A DNA stretch of 6,528 nucleotides, taken from contig CAMWZB010000056.1 in the NCBI GenBank assembly GCA_947178655.1, forward strand, positions 1 through 6,528, given 5' to 3'. Position numbers and translations under genes: made by a program. Position 1 is the first letter of the stretch; each line of letters opens with the position of its first letter. The notes below the pieces were generated by a model. That model did no database searches. It saw nothing but the letters and a program-made list of their open reading frames with translations, and was not told the DNA's origin. Positions 1 through 6,528 of this stretch are shown piece after piece. The stretch is from an uncultured Porphyromonadaceae bacterium. Lineage in GTDB: Bacteria; Bacteroidota; Bacteroidia; Bacteroidales; Muribaculaceae.

Positions 1-31
1 CCACAAATTTAACAATTTCCGCTAAATCCAT
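1..31 (-). CDS. Possible start of a further minus-strand gene, truncated at the left edge
   Basis: From an ATG at 29-31 the minus strand encodes MDLAEIVKFV and is still open at the window edge. The position fits a new gene after the terminator at 81-109, and the ten residues look like the start of an amphipathic helix. Ten codons are too few to call a family, and no ribosome binding site is recognisable. An alternative ATG at 54-56 in another frame gives only 15 codons before a stop. Confidence 0.25.
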   Translation of the reverse strand, partial: MDLAEIVKFV

Positions 32-53
32 GCACCGTGATTTCGGCTTGACC

Positions 54-61
54 CATATTTA
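54..61 (-). promoter_or_regulatory. Possible -7 element for a gene leaving the left edge
   Basis: The minus strand reads TAAATATG here, one mismatch from the Bacteroidota consensus TAnnTTTG. It lies just downstream of the putative terminator and 22 bases upstream of a candidate ATG. No clear -33 TTTG is seen at the usual distance. An exact TAnnTTTG match also exists at 4-11 (TAAATTTG) but would lie inside the candidate coding start. Confidence 0.2.
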
Positions 62-80
62 GACTGCTATACAAAGAAAG

Positions 81-109
81 AGCCCCACAGCCCTGATGGG
101 CCGGGGGCT
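81..109 (-). terminator. Probable terminator of the channel-sensor unit
   Basis: The hairpin pairs AGCCCC (81-86) with GGGGCT (104-109) and GCCC (90-93) with GGGC (98-101), with a TGAT apical loop and a small internal loop. On the minus strand it is followed by CTTTCTTTGT, an interrupted but T-rich tail. It lies about 105 bases past the sensor stop, the expected place for transcript end. The tail is imperfect, so termination may be partial. Confidence 0.65.
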
Positions 110-116
110 GAGAAGG

Positions 117-215
117 TTATCTAATGGTGGTGCTTGGACCTCTTAAGGAAGTCTGAAAGTGCCTTCTCTTGTTCTTATCAACGATTCGGATGTTCTTTTT
201 GTTCGTGGTGACTCG
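117..215 (-). other. Basic 32-codon open stretch directly after the sensor stop codon
   Basis: Immediately after the sensor gene's TGA (216-218) the same reading frame stays open for 32 codons up to TAA at 117-119. The stretch contains NKKNIRIVDKNKRRHFQTSL and is rich in Lys and Arg. It has no ATG, GTG or TTG in this frame, so it could only be made by stop-codon readthrough or as part of a formerly longer protein. AraC domains normally end where the annotated stop is. The most likely reading is a noncoding 3' region that happens to be open. Confidence 0.25.
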
Positions 216-3200
216 TCACTCCGGTGTTTTTTCGTCCGAGCCGCCGTCAGGATAGCGTCCGGGCGTGCAGCCGAATAGGGCGGCGAAACACTTGGAGAAG
301 TAGGAGGAAGAGCTGAAGCCGACCATATACATGACTTCGCTGACTGAGAATTTTTTCTGTTCAAGGAGCATGGCGGCTTTGCGGAGCCGGGTCTGGCGGA
401 TGTAGTCTACCGGCGATACGCCTACGTATTTTTTCAGGAGACGGTACAGGTTCTTCTGTTGCATGCCGGTGGCGCGGCAGAGGAAGTCGACGTTGAGGTC
501 AGGATTGGAGAGATTGTCCTCGATGACTGTCGTGACTGCGGCTAACTGCTTCTCTGACGCTGCGGCGGGGTTTTCGGCGCTGTCAGTGCCGCCGGGCGTG
601 GTGAGTGTGTTCAGGCGCAGTGTGCGGCGCATATTCTCGCCTGATTCGATGAGCTGGCGCACCTTGGCGGCAAGTACGGGCGCTTCGAACGGTTTTGGCA
701 TGAATGCGTCCACTCCGCTCTCGATGCTTTCGCCGTGCATGCCTGGAGTGTCTTTGGCCGTGAGCAGGAGGATGGGTGTGCCTGCTGTGGCGGGATTGGA
801 CTTCAGTCGCCTGCTCATCTCGAGGCCCGACATCAGCGGCATCATCTCGTCGGCGATGATTAAGTCGGGTCGGAAGCTCGATGCGACGGTGAGGCCGGCT
901 TTGCCGTTGGAGGCTATGGCGCAGTTGTAGTCATCTGAGAGTACTGAGCTTATGAAGGAGGCTATCGAACGGTTGTCGTCGACGATGAGCACTCTCGGGC
1001 GCTTGTCGGCCGGATTGGTCGGTGTGTCGTGCTGTGTCGGCGTGTCGTTCTCGTCGGCGGTCTCGCCTATGGGCAGCCGGAGTGCGAATGTCGAGCCTTG
1101 GTCGACGCGGCTGCTGAGTGTTATTGATCCTCCCAGCAAGCGTGCGTACTGCTGTACGAGATACAGTCCTATGCCCGTACCCTCGTGGCTTGCCGCTGTG
1201 CGCGGCGAGCGGTAGAGGCGTTGGAATACGAGCGACTGCTCGTCCTCAGGGATGCCCACACCGTCGTCGGACACGGTGACTGTGAAGTCACTTCCGTCAG
1301 TGGCTATCAACAAGGCTATGGTCGAGCCGTCGGCGGTGTACTTGACGGCGTTCGACAGCAGGTTCGAAAGGAGTGATTCGAGTTTGACGGCATCGATGCG
1401 TGCGTAGACATGCGGCTGGGCGGATGTGAAGATGAAGTTGCGTCCTGAGGTGCTTCGGCGGTAGTTGTCGAATATGTCCCGGCAGAATTCTACCACATCT
1501 ATGCGTGAGTAGATGAGCATGTTCTCGCTGTGCAGCTCCATGCGGTTAAGCTCGACGGTCTGGTGTATGAGTGTGTTGAGCTTCAGGGCGTTCTGATACG
1601 CCGTGTCGACATCGTGCATCATTTCGGCGCTGTCCTCGCCAGTGCGGATTTTGCTTAGCGGCCCGATAATCATGGAGAGCGGTGTCTTGAGTTCGTGCGA
1701 TATGTTGGCCAGGAAGAACAGTCGGTTTTCGACTGTGGCCAGAACGTTGGTGCGCTCCATCTCTTCGACGCGGCGGCGCTGTCGGCGCTGTCCTTCCCTG
1801 ATGATAAGCATTATTATACTTATAAACAGCAGTAAGTAGAGGGTTATGGCGAGTTTGCTCTGATACCACGGACGTGCTACGTCGAGTGTGATGCTGCGCA
1901 CCGAGCCGGGGGCGCCGGCGACTGCCATGAACTGTGTGTGGCGGCCTGGCGGCAGTGTTGTGAGCCGGATGCAGTTGTCGCCTTCGGGCATGAGGTGCCA
2001 CTGCTCCTCTGATTCATCGCGGTAGCAGAAGCGGAGGTATTGTCCGGGAGAGAAGAATCCGGGTATGATGTTGATTTCGATGTTGTGGTTGTCGGCCCTG
2101 ATTGCCACGCGCGACGGGTCGGAGTGATGTGCCGTGAAGTCGATGATGCCGTGCATGTCGCCTTCTGATATGCGGAGCTCGGCCACTGACTCGTCGGCGC
2201 GTTCTTCCAGCAGGCGTATCGGGTCGGCCACGACAAGTTCGTCGGAGGCTCCGAGGATGACCTGCCGGCGCGTGCGGTCGTAGTAGATGGCTGTGTATGA
2301 TTTGGCGGGCAGCGACAGTACGCGGACTGCGGCCGAACGTGTGTCGACGGCGAATACGGCACCTGTAGTTGCCACCCAGATGTCGCGTCCTACGGCGCAC
2401 ATGGCGCGTACTGATTCATCTCCGGTGCCGAACGGGAATCGGACTATGGTATCGGATACGGCGCCTTCGGGGCTGATTCGCACCAGGCCTCCGTAGAAGG
2501 CGCACCATATGTCGCCGGTCGGGTCGGTGCATAGTTCTGACGGCTCTTCGCCTGTAGGGTTTTTTATGTCGATGCGGCTTACGGTGTTGCTGTGCGCTGC
2601 TATTCGCGTCAGTGCGGAGTCACGGAAGTGCAGTACCCATTTGTTGTGTCGGCCGTCCTGTACCATCTTCCCTATGAGGTCGCCCGGGAGTGCTCCAGAG
2701 GATGCCGACAGGACTGTGTCGACCTCGTGGTCTTGCCCTTCGGAGAGGAATCGAGCCTCTTTCTCGCTGAATATGCCCCCGAGGTATCCTGCCACCCACA
2801 GGCTGCTGTCGGTGCGGTCCTCGACGATGCTGTATGCCCAGTTTGCGTTGAGGCGTCTCGAGTGGTCGGTGAGCCTGTGGTTGCGGAATCGACGTGTTCT
2901 GGCGTCGTACTGGTTGATGCCTCCGTCGGTAGCCACGAAGATATCGCCTGACGATGTCTCGAGGATGTCGCGCACACGGTTGTGCGACAGATTGTGCTCC
3001 GTGCCGGGCATGTACCAGTCGGCATTATCGCCGTCAAGGCGTATGAGGCCGTTCGAGCCGCCTATCCACAAGGCGTCGCTCGAGTCGCGGAGCATCGCGT
3101 AGACTTTCTGACCTGCCGAGCGTCCGGTGAGTGCCGCGATGGAGTAGATGCGCACAGGTGATGCCGGGTCTATGATGCTCACTCCGGCGTCGGTGGCGCA

Positions 3201-4136
3201 CCATATCTCGCCTATCGAATCGATGAAGAGGTTCCATATGGCGTTCGATGCGATGGAGTATGGCGACAGGGATGTGTGTCGGAATACAGTCGGGGCTTTG
3301 GCCGGACCGTCGGCGAATAAAAAAAGGCCGTTGTCGGTTCCGGCGACCGGTCGCGACCCGTCAAGTGCGATCGACTTGACCGAATTTCCGTCGCAGGCGC
3401 TGATGCGCCCGGTTTGTCCGGTGGTGGTGTCAAGTGTGAGGAGAGCGCCTTCTGTGCCGAGGTACAGCAGCCCGGAGGAGCGGTCTTCGGTCATGGTGTT
3501 GACGAATATGTTGCCGCCGGGAGCTGCCGGCGAATCAAGGTCGACGGTGGCGAACTTGCCGGTGGAGAGGCTGTATGATGCCAGTCCGTCGTACGTGCCT
3601 ATGTAGATGTTGCCGTCCGATGCTTCGAGGAGGCTGTAGACGGCGTGGTGTGGCAGATGCTGTGTGTGGTTGTCGATGTTGCCGGTCTTGATGTTCCAGG
3701 TGTAAAGTCCTGCGAGCGAACCTATCCACAGGTTGCCTGAAGGCTGATATAGGAGCGAGCGGATTTCTCGCGGAAAATTGCCGTCGGCCTTGCTGATGGT
3801 GGCAGATGAAGGGTCGAGGCAGAATAATCCGTCGTTGGTGCCGGCGTATATCAAGCCGTCGATTTCAACCATATCGTAGACCTGGGCACGGAAGATGTGG
3901 CCGTACTGCCGGTCGGTGGCCGGGTATGCCTGATAGCCGTCGAAACGATATATGCCCGAATTGCTCCCCAGCCAGGTCCGGCCTGATGAATCCCTGAAGA
4001 TGTCGAATACTGTCGACTCCTCGGAGCTGACGGTGTAGTTGAACCACCGCAGGCCGTCAGGGTCAAAGGCCGTCATGGCAAGCGATGCTATAGCGGAGGC
4101 TGCGACGAGGATAAGGGTCGTGATATATCGTTTCAT
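216..4136 (-). CDS. Hybrid two-component system sensor-regulator (HTCS), AraC-type output
   Basis: This 1306-residue protein joins a whole two-component pathway in one chain. Residues 1-22 look like a signal peptide. About 42-638 carry 14 propeller-blade (Reg_prop-like) repeats of the type xWIGSxxGLYxxD, followed by a Y_Y_Y domain (about 672-754) ending in PWYQS. One membrane span (762-779) leads to the kinase: phospho-accepting His814 in NISHELKTPL, N-box Asn925/Asn929, G1 box DDGVGIP (957-963) and G2 box GTGIGL (986-991). The receiver has the acidic pair Asp1053/Asp1054, phospho-acceptor Asp1096, Thr1126 and Lys1148. An AraC-family helix-turn-helix fills about 1212-1296. All catalytic residues are present, so it should be active. 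Family members sense periplasmic glycan fragments and activate polysaccharide-utilization loci, but none is visible here. The ATG at 4134-4136 is supported by the signal peptide. It is preceded by AGAAAGCAATACC, with no true Shine-Dalgarno. Confidence 0.97.
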   Translation of the reverse strand: MKRYITTLILVAASAIASLAMTAFDPDGLRWFNYTVSSEESTVFDIFRDSSGRTWLGSNSGIYRFDGYQAYPATDRQYGHIFRAQVYDMVEIDGLIYAGTNDGLFCLDPSSATISKADGNFPREIRSLLYQPSGNLWIGSLAGLYTWNIKTGNIDNHTQHLPHHAVYSLLEASDGNIYIGTYDGLASYSLSTGKFATVDLDSPAAPGGNIFVNTMTEDRSSGLLYLGTEGALLTLDTTTGQTGRISACDGNSVKSIALDGSRPVAGTDNGLFLFADGPAKAPTVFRHTSLSPYSIASNAIWNLFIDSIGEIWCATDAGVSIIDPASPVRIYSIAALTGRSAGQKVYAMLRDSSDALWIGGSNGLIRLDGDNADWYMPGTEHNLSHNRVRDILETSSGDIFVATDGGINQYDARTRRFRNHRLTDHSRRLNANWAYSIVEDRTDSSLWVAGYLGGIFSEKEARFLSEGQDHEVDTVLSASSGALPGDLIGKMVQDGRHNKWVLHFRDSALTRIAAHSNTVSRIDIKNPTGEEPSELCTDPTGDIWCAFYGGLVRISPEGAVSDTIVRFPFGTGDESVRAMCAVGRDIWVATTGAVFAVDTRSAAVRVLSLPAKSYTAIYYDRTRRQVILGASDELVVADPIRLLEERADESVAELRISEGDMHGIIDFTAHHSDPSRVAIRADNHNIEINIIPGFFSPGQYLRFCYRDESEEQWHLMPEGDNCIRLTTLPPGRHTQFMAVAGAPGSVRSITLDVARPWYQSKLAITLYLLLFISIIMLIIREGQRRQRRRVEEMERTNVLATVENRLFFLANISHELKTPLSMIIGPLSKIRTGEDSAEMMHDVDTAYQNALKLNTLIHQTVELNRMELHSENMLIYSRIDVVEFCRDIFDNYRRSTSGRNFIFTSAQPHVYARIDAVKLESLLSNLLSNAVKYTADGSTIALLIATDGSDFTVTVSDDGVGIPEDEQSLVFQRLYRSPRTAASHEGTGIGLYLVQQYARLLGGSITLSSRVDQGSTFALRLPIGETADENDTPTQHDTPTNPADKRPRVLIVDDNRSIASFISSVLSDDYNCAIASNGKAGLTVASSFRPDLIIADEMMPLMSGLEMSRRLKSNPATAGTPILLLTAKDTPGMHGESIESGVDAFMPKPFEAPVLAAKVRQLIESGENMRRTLRLNTLTTPGGTDSAENPAAASEKQLAAVTTVIEDNLSNPDLNVDFLCRATGMQQKNLYRLLKKYVGVSPVDYIRQTRLRKAAMLLEQKKFSVSEVMYMVGFSSSSYFSKCFAALFGCTPGRYPDGGSDEKTPE

Positions 4137-4160
4137 GGTATTGCTTTCTGGTCGTTTCGT

Positions 4161-5339
4161 TTACTTGGCCCGCGAGAGGTCGGTGCCTGCGGGGGTCTGG
4201 AACATCGATAGTCCGAACTCATGCACTACGGCATAGATGTGGTCGAAAATGTCGGAAGCGATGGTTTCGAATTCGACCCAAGTGGTGTTGGAGAGGAAGA
4301 AGTACATCTCCAGGGGCAGGCCGGAATTGGTGGGCTCGAGCTGGCGGACCATTGTGGTCATGGAGTGGTTGACTTCCGGATGGTTTCTGAGATATCTCGT
4401 CAGATATCGGCGCAGCAGGCTCAGGTTGATTTCCCGGCTGCTGTCGCCGAGGTCGTTGTCCTGCACGAGGCCTTTGCTCTTGAGGCGCTCGATTTCTTCC
4501 GATGAGCAGAATCGCACGGTGTTGAGGTCGATGTATATGGGACGCTCGACACGTCTGCCGCCGGAGGTTCGCATAGGCTGATAGTTTCGGAACGATCCCT
4601 TCATCAGCGCGTATGGCGGTACGGTCGACACGGAGTTGTCCCAGTTTTTCACCTTCACTGCCGTGAGTGTCACTTCAAGGACTTCGCCGTTGACATCGTG
4701 TGTGCGCGCCTCAATCCAGTCGCCGCGCTGTAGCATCTTATTGGCCGAGAGCTGTATGGAGGCCACCAGTCCGAGTATCGTATCCTGAAACACCAACATC
4801 AGGACGGCGGCCGATGCACCCAGTGCCGTGATGATGACCACAGGAGACTTGCCGATGAGTATGCTCAGTCCGATGATGATGCCTATGCCGATGAAGATGA
4901 GTTTGAACATCTGGAAAACACCCTTGACGGCATATGCCTTGAGATTCGGACGTATGAGGAAGGCGTTGTACAGGTTGCCTGTAAAGATGACGAATATCCA
5001 CGTGATGGCCCACACGATGTAGAGTGATGTGAGGACCGAAATGATGCCAGTGGTGGTGGAGCCGTCGCCCTCGAAGGCCTGAGGCAGCATCCAGTTGACG
5101 GCAAGTGCCGGCGAAAGTTGCGATATGGCGCGCATCATGGCCGGGTTGAGCAGGTCGTCGTCCCAGGTGGTGGGTGTGCGTAGCACGAAGCGTTCAATCA
5201 GGCTCAGCAGCAGTTTTGTGATGTAGTAGAATGCTACGGCGGCCACTGCGATTGAAGCCATGAGTATGAGCGATATGACTGTGCCGTTGCCCGGGAAGGA
5301 GAGTTGTTGTGTGAGGTATTCGCGTAGTAGTTCTATCAT
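4161..5339 (-). CDS. MscS-family mechanosensitive ion channel, YbdG-like
   Basis: This is a 392-residue inner-membrane channel of the MscS superfamily, expected to open under membrane tension and release solutes during hypo-osmotic shock. Hydrophobic segments at about residues 20-46, 98-123, 139-162 and 166-200 are membrane spans, and 70-86 may be another. The last is the pore helix: glycine/alanine-rich GASAAVLML, then FQDTILGLVASIQL, running into QRGDWIE, where the cytoplasmic beta domain of MscS proteins begins. The motifs VNGEVLEVTLTAVKVKNWDN and VPPYALM (about 216-246) belong to that domain. The C-terminal stretch SGLPLEMYFF, TTWVEFE and ASDIFDH resembles E. coli YbdG (415 residues), so I place it nearer YbdG/YnaI than MscS itself; that rests on recalled motifs. 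The start is ATG with no Shine-Dalgarno (preceded by CACCAAAT). Its stop is 24 bases from the sensor gene, so the two are probably cotranscribed. Confidence 0.92.
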   Translation of the reverse strand: MIELLREYLTQQLSFPGNGTVISLILMASIAVAAVAFYYITKLLLSLIERFVLRTPTTWDDDLLNPAMMRAISQLSPALAVNWMLPQAFEGDGSTTTGIISVLTSLYIVWAITWIFVIFTGNLYNAFLIRPNLKAYAVKGVFQMFKLIFIGIGIIIGLSILIGKSPVVIITALGASAAVLMLVFQDTILGLVASIQLSANKMLQRGDWIEARTHDVNGEVLEVTLTAVKVKNWDNSVSTVPPYALMKGSFRNYQPMRTSGGRRVERPIYIDLNTVRFCSSEEIERLKSKGLVQDNDLGDSSREINLSLLRRYLTRYLRNHPEVNHSMTTMVRQLEPTNSGLPLEMYFFLSNTTWVEFETIASDIFDHIYAVVHEFGLSMFQTPAGTDLSRAK

Positions 5340-5369
5340 ATTTGGTGCGATGTGGGTTGTTAGGAACTG

Positions 5370-5377
5370 CGAAGTTA
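5370..5377 (-). promoter_or_regulatory. Possible -7 promoter element for the channel-sensor unit
   Basis: Between the terminator and the channel start the minus strand has TAACTTCG, one mismatch from the Bacteroidota -7 consensus TAnnTTTG. It lies 30 bases upstream of the ATG, which would leave a leader of roughly 25 bases. No good TTTG -33 element is seen, and that position would fall into the terminator stem. A promoter is expected here because the terminator isolates the downstream unit, but this particular site is weak. Confidence 0.25.
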
Positions 5378-5394
5378 CGGATTTTGTGGGATAA

Positions 5395-5434
5395 AAAGCC
5401 GCCCCGGCGCGATATTTTTGCGCGGGGCGGCTTT
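5395..5434 (-). terminator. Intrinsic terminator of the rpsF-rpsR-rplI operon
   Basis: An 11-base perfect outer stem (AAAGCCGCCCC at 5395-5405 with GGGGCGGCTTT at 5424-5434) continues into a GCGC/GCGC inner stem (5407-5410 with 5420-5423) after one bulged G. On the minus strand the stem runs into TTTTTAT, a proper uridine tail. It sits 23 bases beyond the rplI stop. The plus-strand reading ends in a weaker tail (TTTATG), so it acts mainly on the minus strand. It separates the ribosomal operon from the channel gene. Confidence 0.92.
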
Positions 5435-5457
5435 ATGTGGATTGGATGTCGTATGTT

Positions 5458-5901
5458 TTATTCGGCGATAACTTCGAAAGGAAGTTCTACGATAACTTCT
5501 TTGTGAAGTTTTACGATAGCGACGTAGTTGCCGATTTCTTTAACGGCTTCTTTGATTTCGATGAGCTTGCGGTCAACGTTGTGTCCGAGTTTCTCGAGAG
5601 CTTCGGCAATCTGAATGTTGTTTACAGAACCGAAGATAGTGCCGGTAGCGCTGGTCTTTGCGCCGATAGTGAGCTTGAGGTCCTTGATCTGAGCTGCGAG
5701 AGCTTCTGCGTCAGCCTTGATTTTTGCGAGCTTGTGAGCGCGCTGCTTCTGGTTTTCGGCGAGAACCTTGAGAGCCGATGCAGTAGCGATGACAGCCTTA
5801 CCGGTGGGGATAAGGTAGTTGCGACCGTATCCGTCTTTTACTTCAACGACGTCGTCCTTGTAGCCGAGGCCCGAAACGTCCTCTTTCAGAATAATCTTCA
5901 T
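5458..5901 (-). CDS. rplI: 50S ribosomal protein bL9
   Basis: This is ribosomal protein bL9, a 147-residue dumbbell-shaped protein of the 50S subunit that binds 23S rRNA near the L1 stalk and helps keep reading frame. The N-terminal domain shows MKIILKEDVSGLGYKDDVVE followed by the conserved DGYGRNYLIPTGKAV rRNA-binding segment (about residues 23-37). A long charged connecting helix (about 40-75) follows, and then the C-terminal domain with GTIFGSVNNIQIAEAL and a final VELPFEVI strand. Length and ends are normal. The ATG lies 21 bases after the rpsR stop. The bases before it are A-rich and contain no Shine-Dalgarno match, typical of Bacteroidota. It is the last gene of the ribosomal operon and is followed by a strong terminator. 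Confidence 0.98.
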   Translation of the reverse strand: MKIILKEDVSGLGYKDDVVEVKDGYGRNYLIPTGKAVIATASALKVLAENQKQRAHKLAKIKADAEALAAQIKDLKLTIGAKTSATGTIFGSVNNIQIAEALEKLGHNVDRKLIEIKEAVKEIGNYVAIVKLHKEVIVELPFEVIAE

Positions 5902-5922
5902 AATTTTCGTTCGGTAAGGTGG

Positions 5923-6192
5923 TTATTTCATCAGGTCGGTTACGTAGGGCAGGAGAGCCAGGTGGCGGGCACGCTTTACGGCCTGGGCCACACGACGCTG
6001 GAATTTCAGCGAAGTGCCGGTGATGCGGCGGGGAAGAATCTTACCCTGCTCGTTGAGGAACTTCTTCAGGAATTCGGGATCCTTGTAGTCGACGTACTTG
6101 ATGCCGCTGCGTTTGAAACGGCAGTATTTCTTTTTCTTCACGTCTACGCTCATGGGAGTGAGGTAGCGGATTTCGCTCTGTGCTTGTGCCAT
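5923..6192 (-). CDS. rpsR: 30S ribosomal protein bS18
   Basis: This is ribosomal protein bS18, an 89-residue platform protein of the 30S subunit that forms a heterodimer with bS6. The basic [20 protein letters not shown] segment (about residues 19-38) is characteristic, followed by the conserved [12 protein letters not shown] motif and the helix with [19 protein letters not shown]. The length is normal for Bacteroidota. The ATG at 6190-6192 is fixed by an ideally placed AAGGAGG. The gene follows rpsF after 13 bases and precedes rplI by 21 bases, with no ssb or priB between, which is the usual Bacteroidota arrangement. In this phylum bS18 is also reported to be part of the pocket that hides the anti-Shine-Dalgarno tail of 16S rRNA, which makes its own strong Shine-Dalgarno notable. 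Confidence 0.98.
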   Translation of the reverse strand: MAQAQSEIRYLTPMSVDVKKKKYCRFKRSGIKYVDYKDPEFLKKFLNEQGKILPRRITGTSLKFQRRVAQAVKRARHLALLPYVTDLMK

Positions 6193-6200
6193 GATTTAGT

Positions 6201-6207
6201 CCTCCTT
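6201..6207 (-). promoter_or_regulatory. Strong Shine-Dalgarno sequence of rpsR
   Basis: The minus strand reads AAGGAGG, a 7-base perfect complement to the CCUCCUU tail of 16S rRNA, with 8 bases between it and the rpsR ATG. Its first two bases are the last two of the rpsF TAA stop, so termination and re-initiation could be coupled. The starts of rplI, the channel gene and the sensor gene in this window have no comparable motif, and Bacteroidota generally initiate without one. The pairing is seen directly; any regulatory role is inference. Confidence 0.85.
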
Positions 6208-6528
6208 ATGCTTCTATGTTGGCGGTTTCGGGTTTCTGGGCCTTCAGGTTGCGGCGCTTTGCAGCGTATTCGGCGGCGTACTTGTCCTGACGGAAAGTGA
6301 GGAAGCGGAGCACGCGCTCGTCGCGACGATAGGCGGTTTCGAGTTTCTTGACGAGGTCGGTGGCGCCGTCGAACTCGAGGAAGCAATAGAAGCCGGTGGA
6401 CTTCTTCTGGATGGGATAAGCCAGCTTGCGCAGGCCCCATTCTTCAGTGTTCACAATCGTGGCGCCGTTCTCGGCGAGCAGATTGCTGAACTTTTCTACC
6501 GCTTCCTTCATCTGAACATCAGACAAAA
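6206..6528 (-). CDS. rpsF: 30S ribosomal protein bS6, 5' end outside the window
   Basis: This is ribosomal protein bS6, which binds bS18 and 16S rRNA on the platform of the 30S subunit. About 106 residues and the TAA stop are visible. The family signature is clear: a [10 protein letters not shown] segment, then [13 protein letters not shown], then [13 protein letters not shown], ending in the AEYAAKRR tail usual for Bacteroidales. The reading frame stays open to the right edge. The first in-window triplet that could act as a start is TTG at 6524-6526, but from memory of Bacteroides homologues the visible [13 protein letters not shown] is internal and follows an N-terminal strand of roughly 14 residues. 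I therefore call the gene partial rather than TTG-initiated. It is the first visible gene of an rpsF-rpsR-rplI operon. Its stop codon overlaps the ribosome binding site of rpsR. Confidence 0.96.
   Translation of the reverse strand, partial: LSDVQMKEAVEKFSNLLAENGATIVNTEEWGLRKLAYPIQKKSTGFYCFLEFDGATDLVKKLETAYRRDERVLRFLTFRQDKYAAEYAAKRRNLKAQKPETANIEA

Noticed and set aside
9..56. A 15-residue minus-strand open frame starting at the ATG at 54-56
   Set aside because: It is very short, has no ribosome binding site or conservation evidence, and overlaps a better candidate gene start.
48..73. Sigma70-like pair TTGACC and TATACA on the plus strand
   Set aside because: The spacing is only 14 bases, Bacteroidota use a different consensus, and no plus-strand gene follows.
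143..364. A 73-codon minus-strand frame overlapping the end of the sensor gene
   Set aside because: It lies out of frame over the conserved AraC-domain coding region, is Ser/Arg/Thr-rich without any motif, and is best explained as a shadow.
2509..3102. A 197-codon plus-strand open frame inside the sensor gene
   Set aside because: It is antisense to the propeller region, shows Ser/Arg-rich low-information composition with no recognisable domain, and is one of many such frames created by GC-rich codon use of the true gene.
5437..6300. A 287-codon plus-strand open frame across rplI, rpsR and the end of rpsF
   Set aside because: It is fully antisense to three certain ribosomal genes, begins next to the terminator, and its Phe/Val/Asp-rich composition is what the complement of Lys/Glu-rich ribosomal coding sequence gives.
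6524..6526. TTG as start codon of rpsF
   Set aside because: The frame continues to the window edge and the residues match the interior of bS6 homologues, so the TTG is most likely an ordinary leucine codon and the gene is cut by the window.

Overview
The window reads as chromosomal DNA from a member of the Bacteroidota, most likely order Bacteroidales. Three things point there. The ribosomal genes are ordered rpsF-rpsR-rplI with no ssb or priB between them, and bS6 and bS18 have Bacteroides-like sequences. There is a giant hybrid two-component sensor of the class typical of gut Bacteroidales. Most start codons lack a Shine-Dalgarno sequence. The fairly GC-rich coding sequence would fit Muribaculaceae or Alistipes-like lineages, but I cannot settle the family from sequence alone.

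Every convincing gene lies on the minus strand, so the window is read from right to left. From the right edge come the 3' part of rpsF (bS6), complete rpsR (bS18) and complete rplI (bL9), closed by a strong intrinsic terminator at 5395-5434. A second unit then begins with a YbdG-like MscS-family mechanosensitive channel (4161-5339). Only 24 bases after it comes a 1306-residue hybrid two-component system (216-4136). That protein has a periplasmic sensor of 14 propeller blades plus a Y_Y_Y domain, one membrane span, histidine kinase, receiver and AraC-type DNA-binding domain. A weaker hairpin at 81-109 probably ends this transcript. The leftmost 80 bases may hold the start of another minus-strand gene that leaves the window.

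Functionally the window joins a housekeeping translation operon to an envelope-sensing unit. The channel and sensor regulator are probably cotranscribed. No SusC/SusD pair, glycoside hydrolase or other polysaccharide-utilization gene is visible next to the sensor, so its ligand and regulon cannot be named.

The most interesting signal is a 7-base perfect Shine-Dalgarno sequence in front of rpsR, overlapping the rpsF stop codon. The other starts visible here have none. In Bacteroidia the anti-Shine-Dalgarno tail is hidden by bS21, bS18 and bS6, so a strong Shine-Dalgarno on the bS18 gene suggests feedback control through ribosomes lacking bS18. Also worth a look are a basic 32-codon open stretch directly behind the sensor's stop codon and the pairing of the sensor with a mechanosensitive channel. 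I found no mobile element, CRISPR array, tRNA or rRNA.
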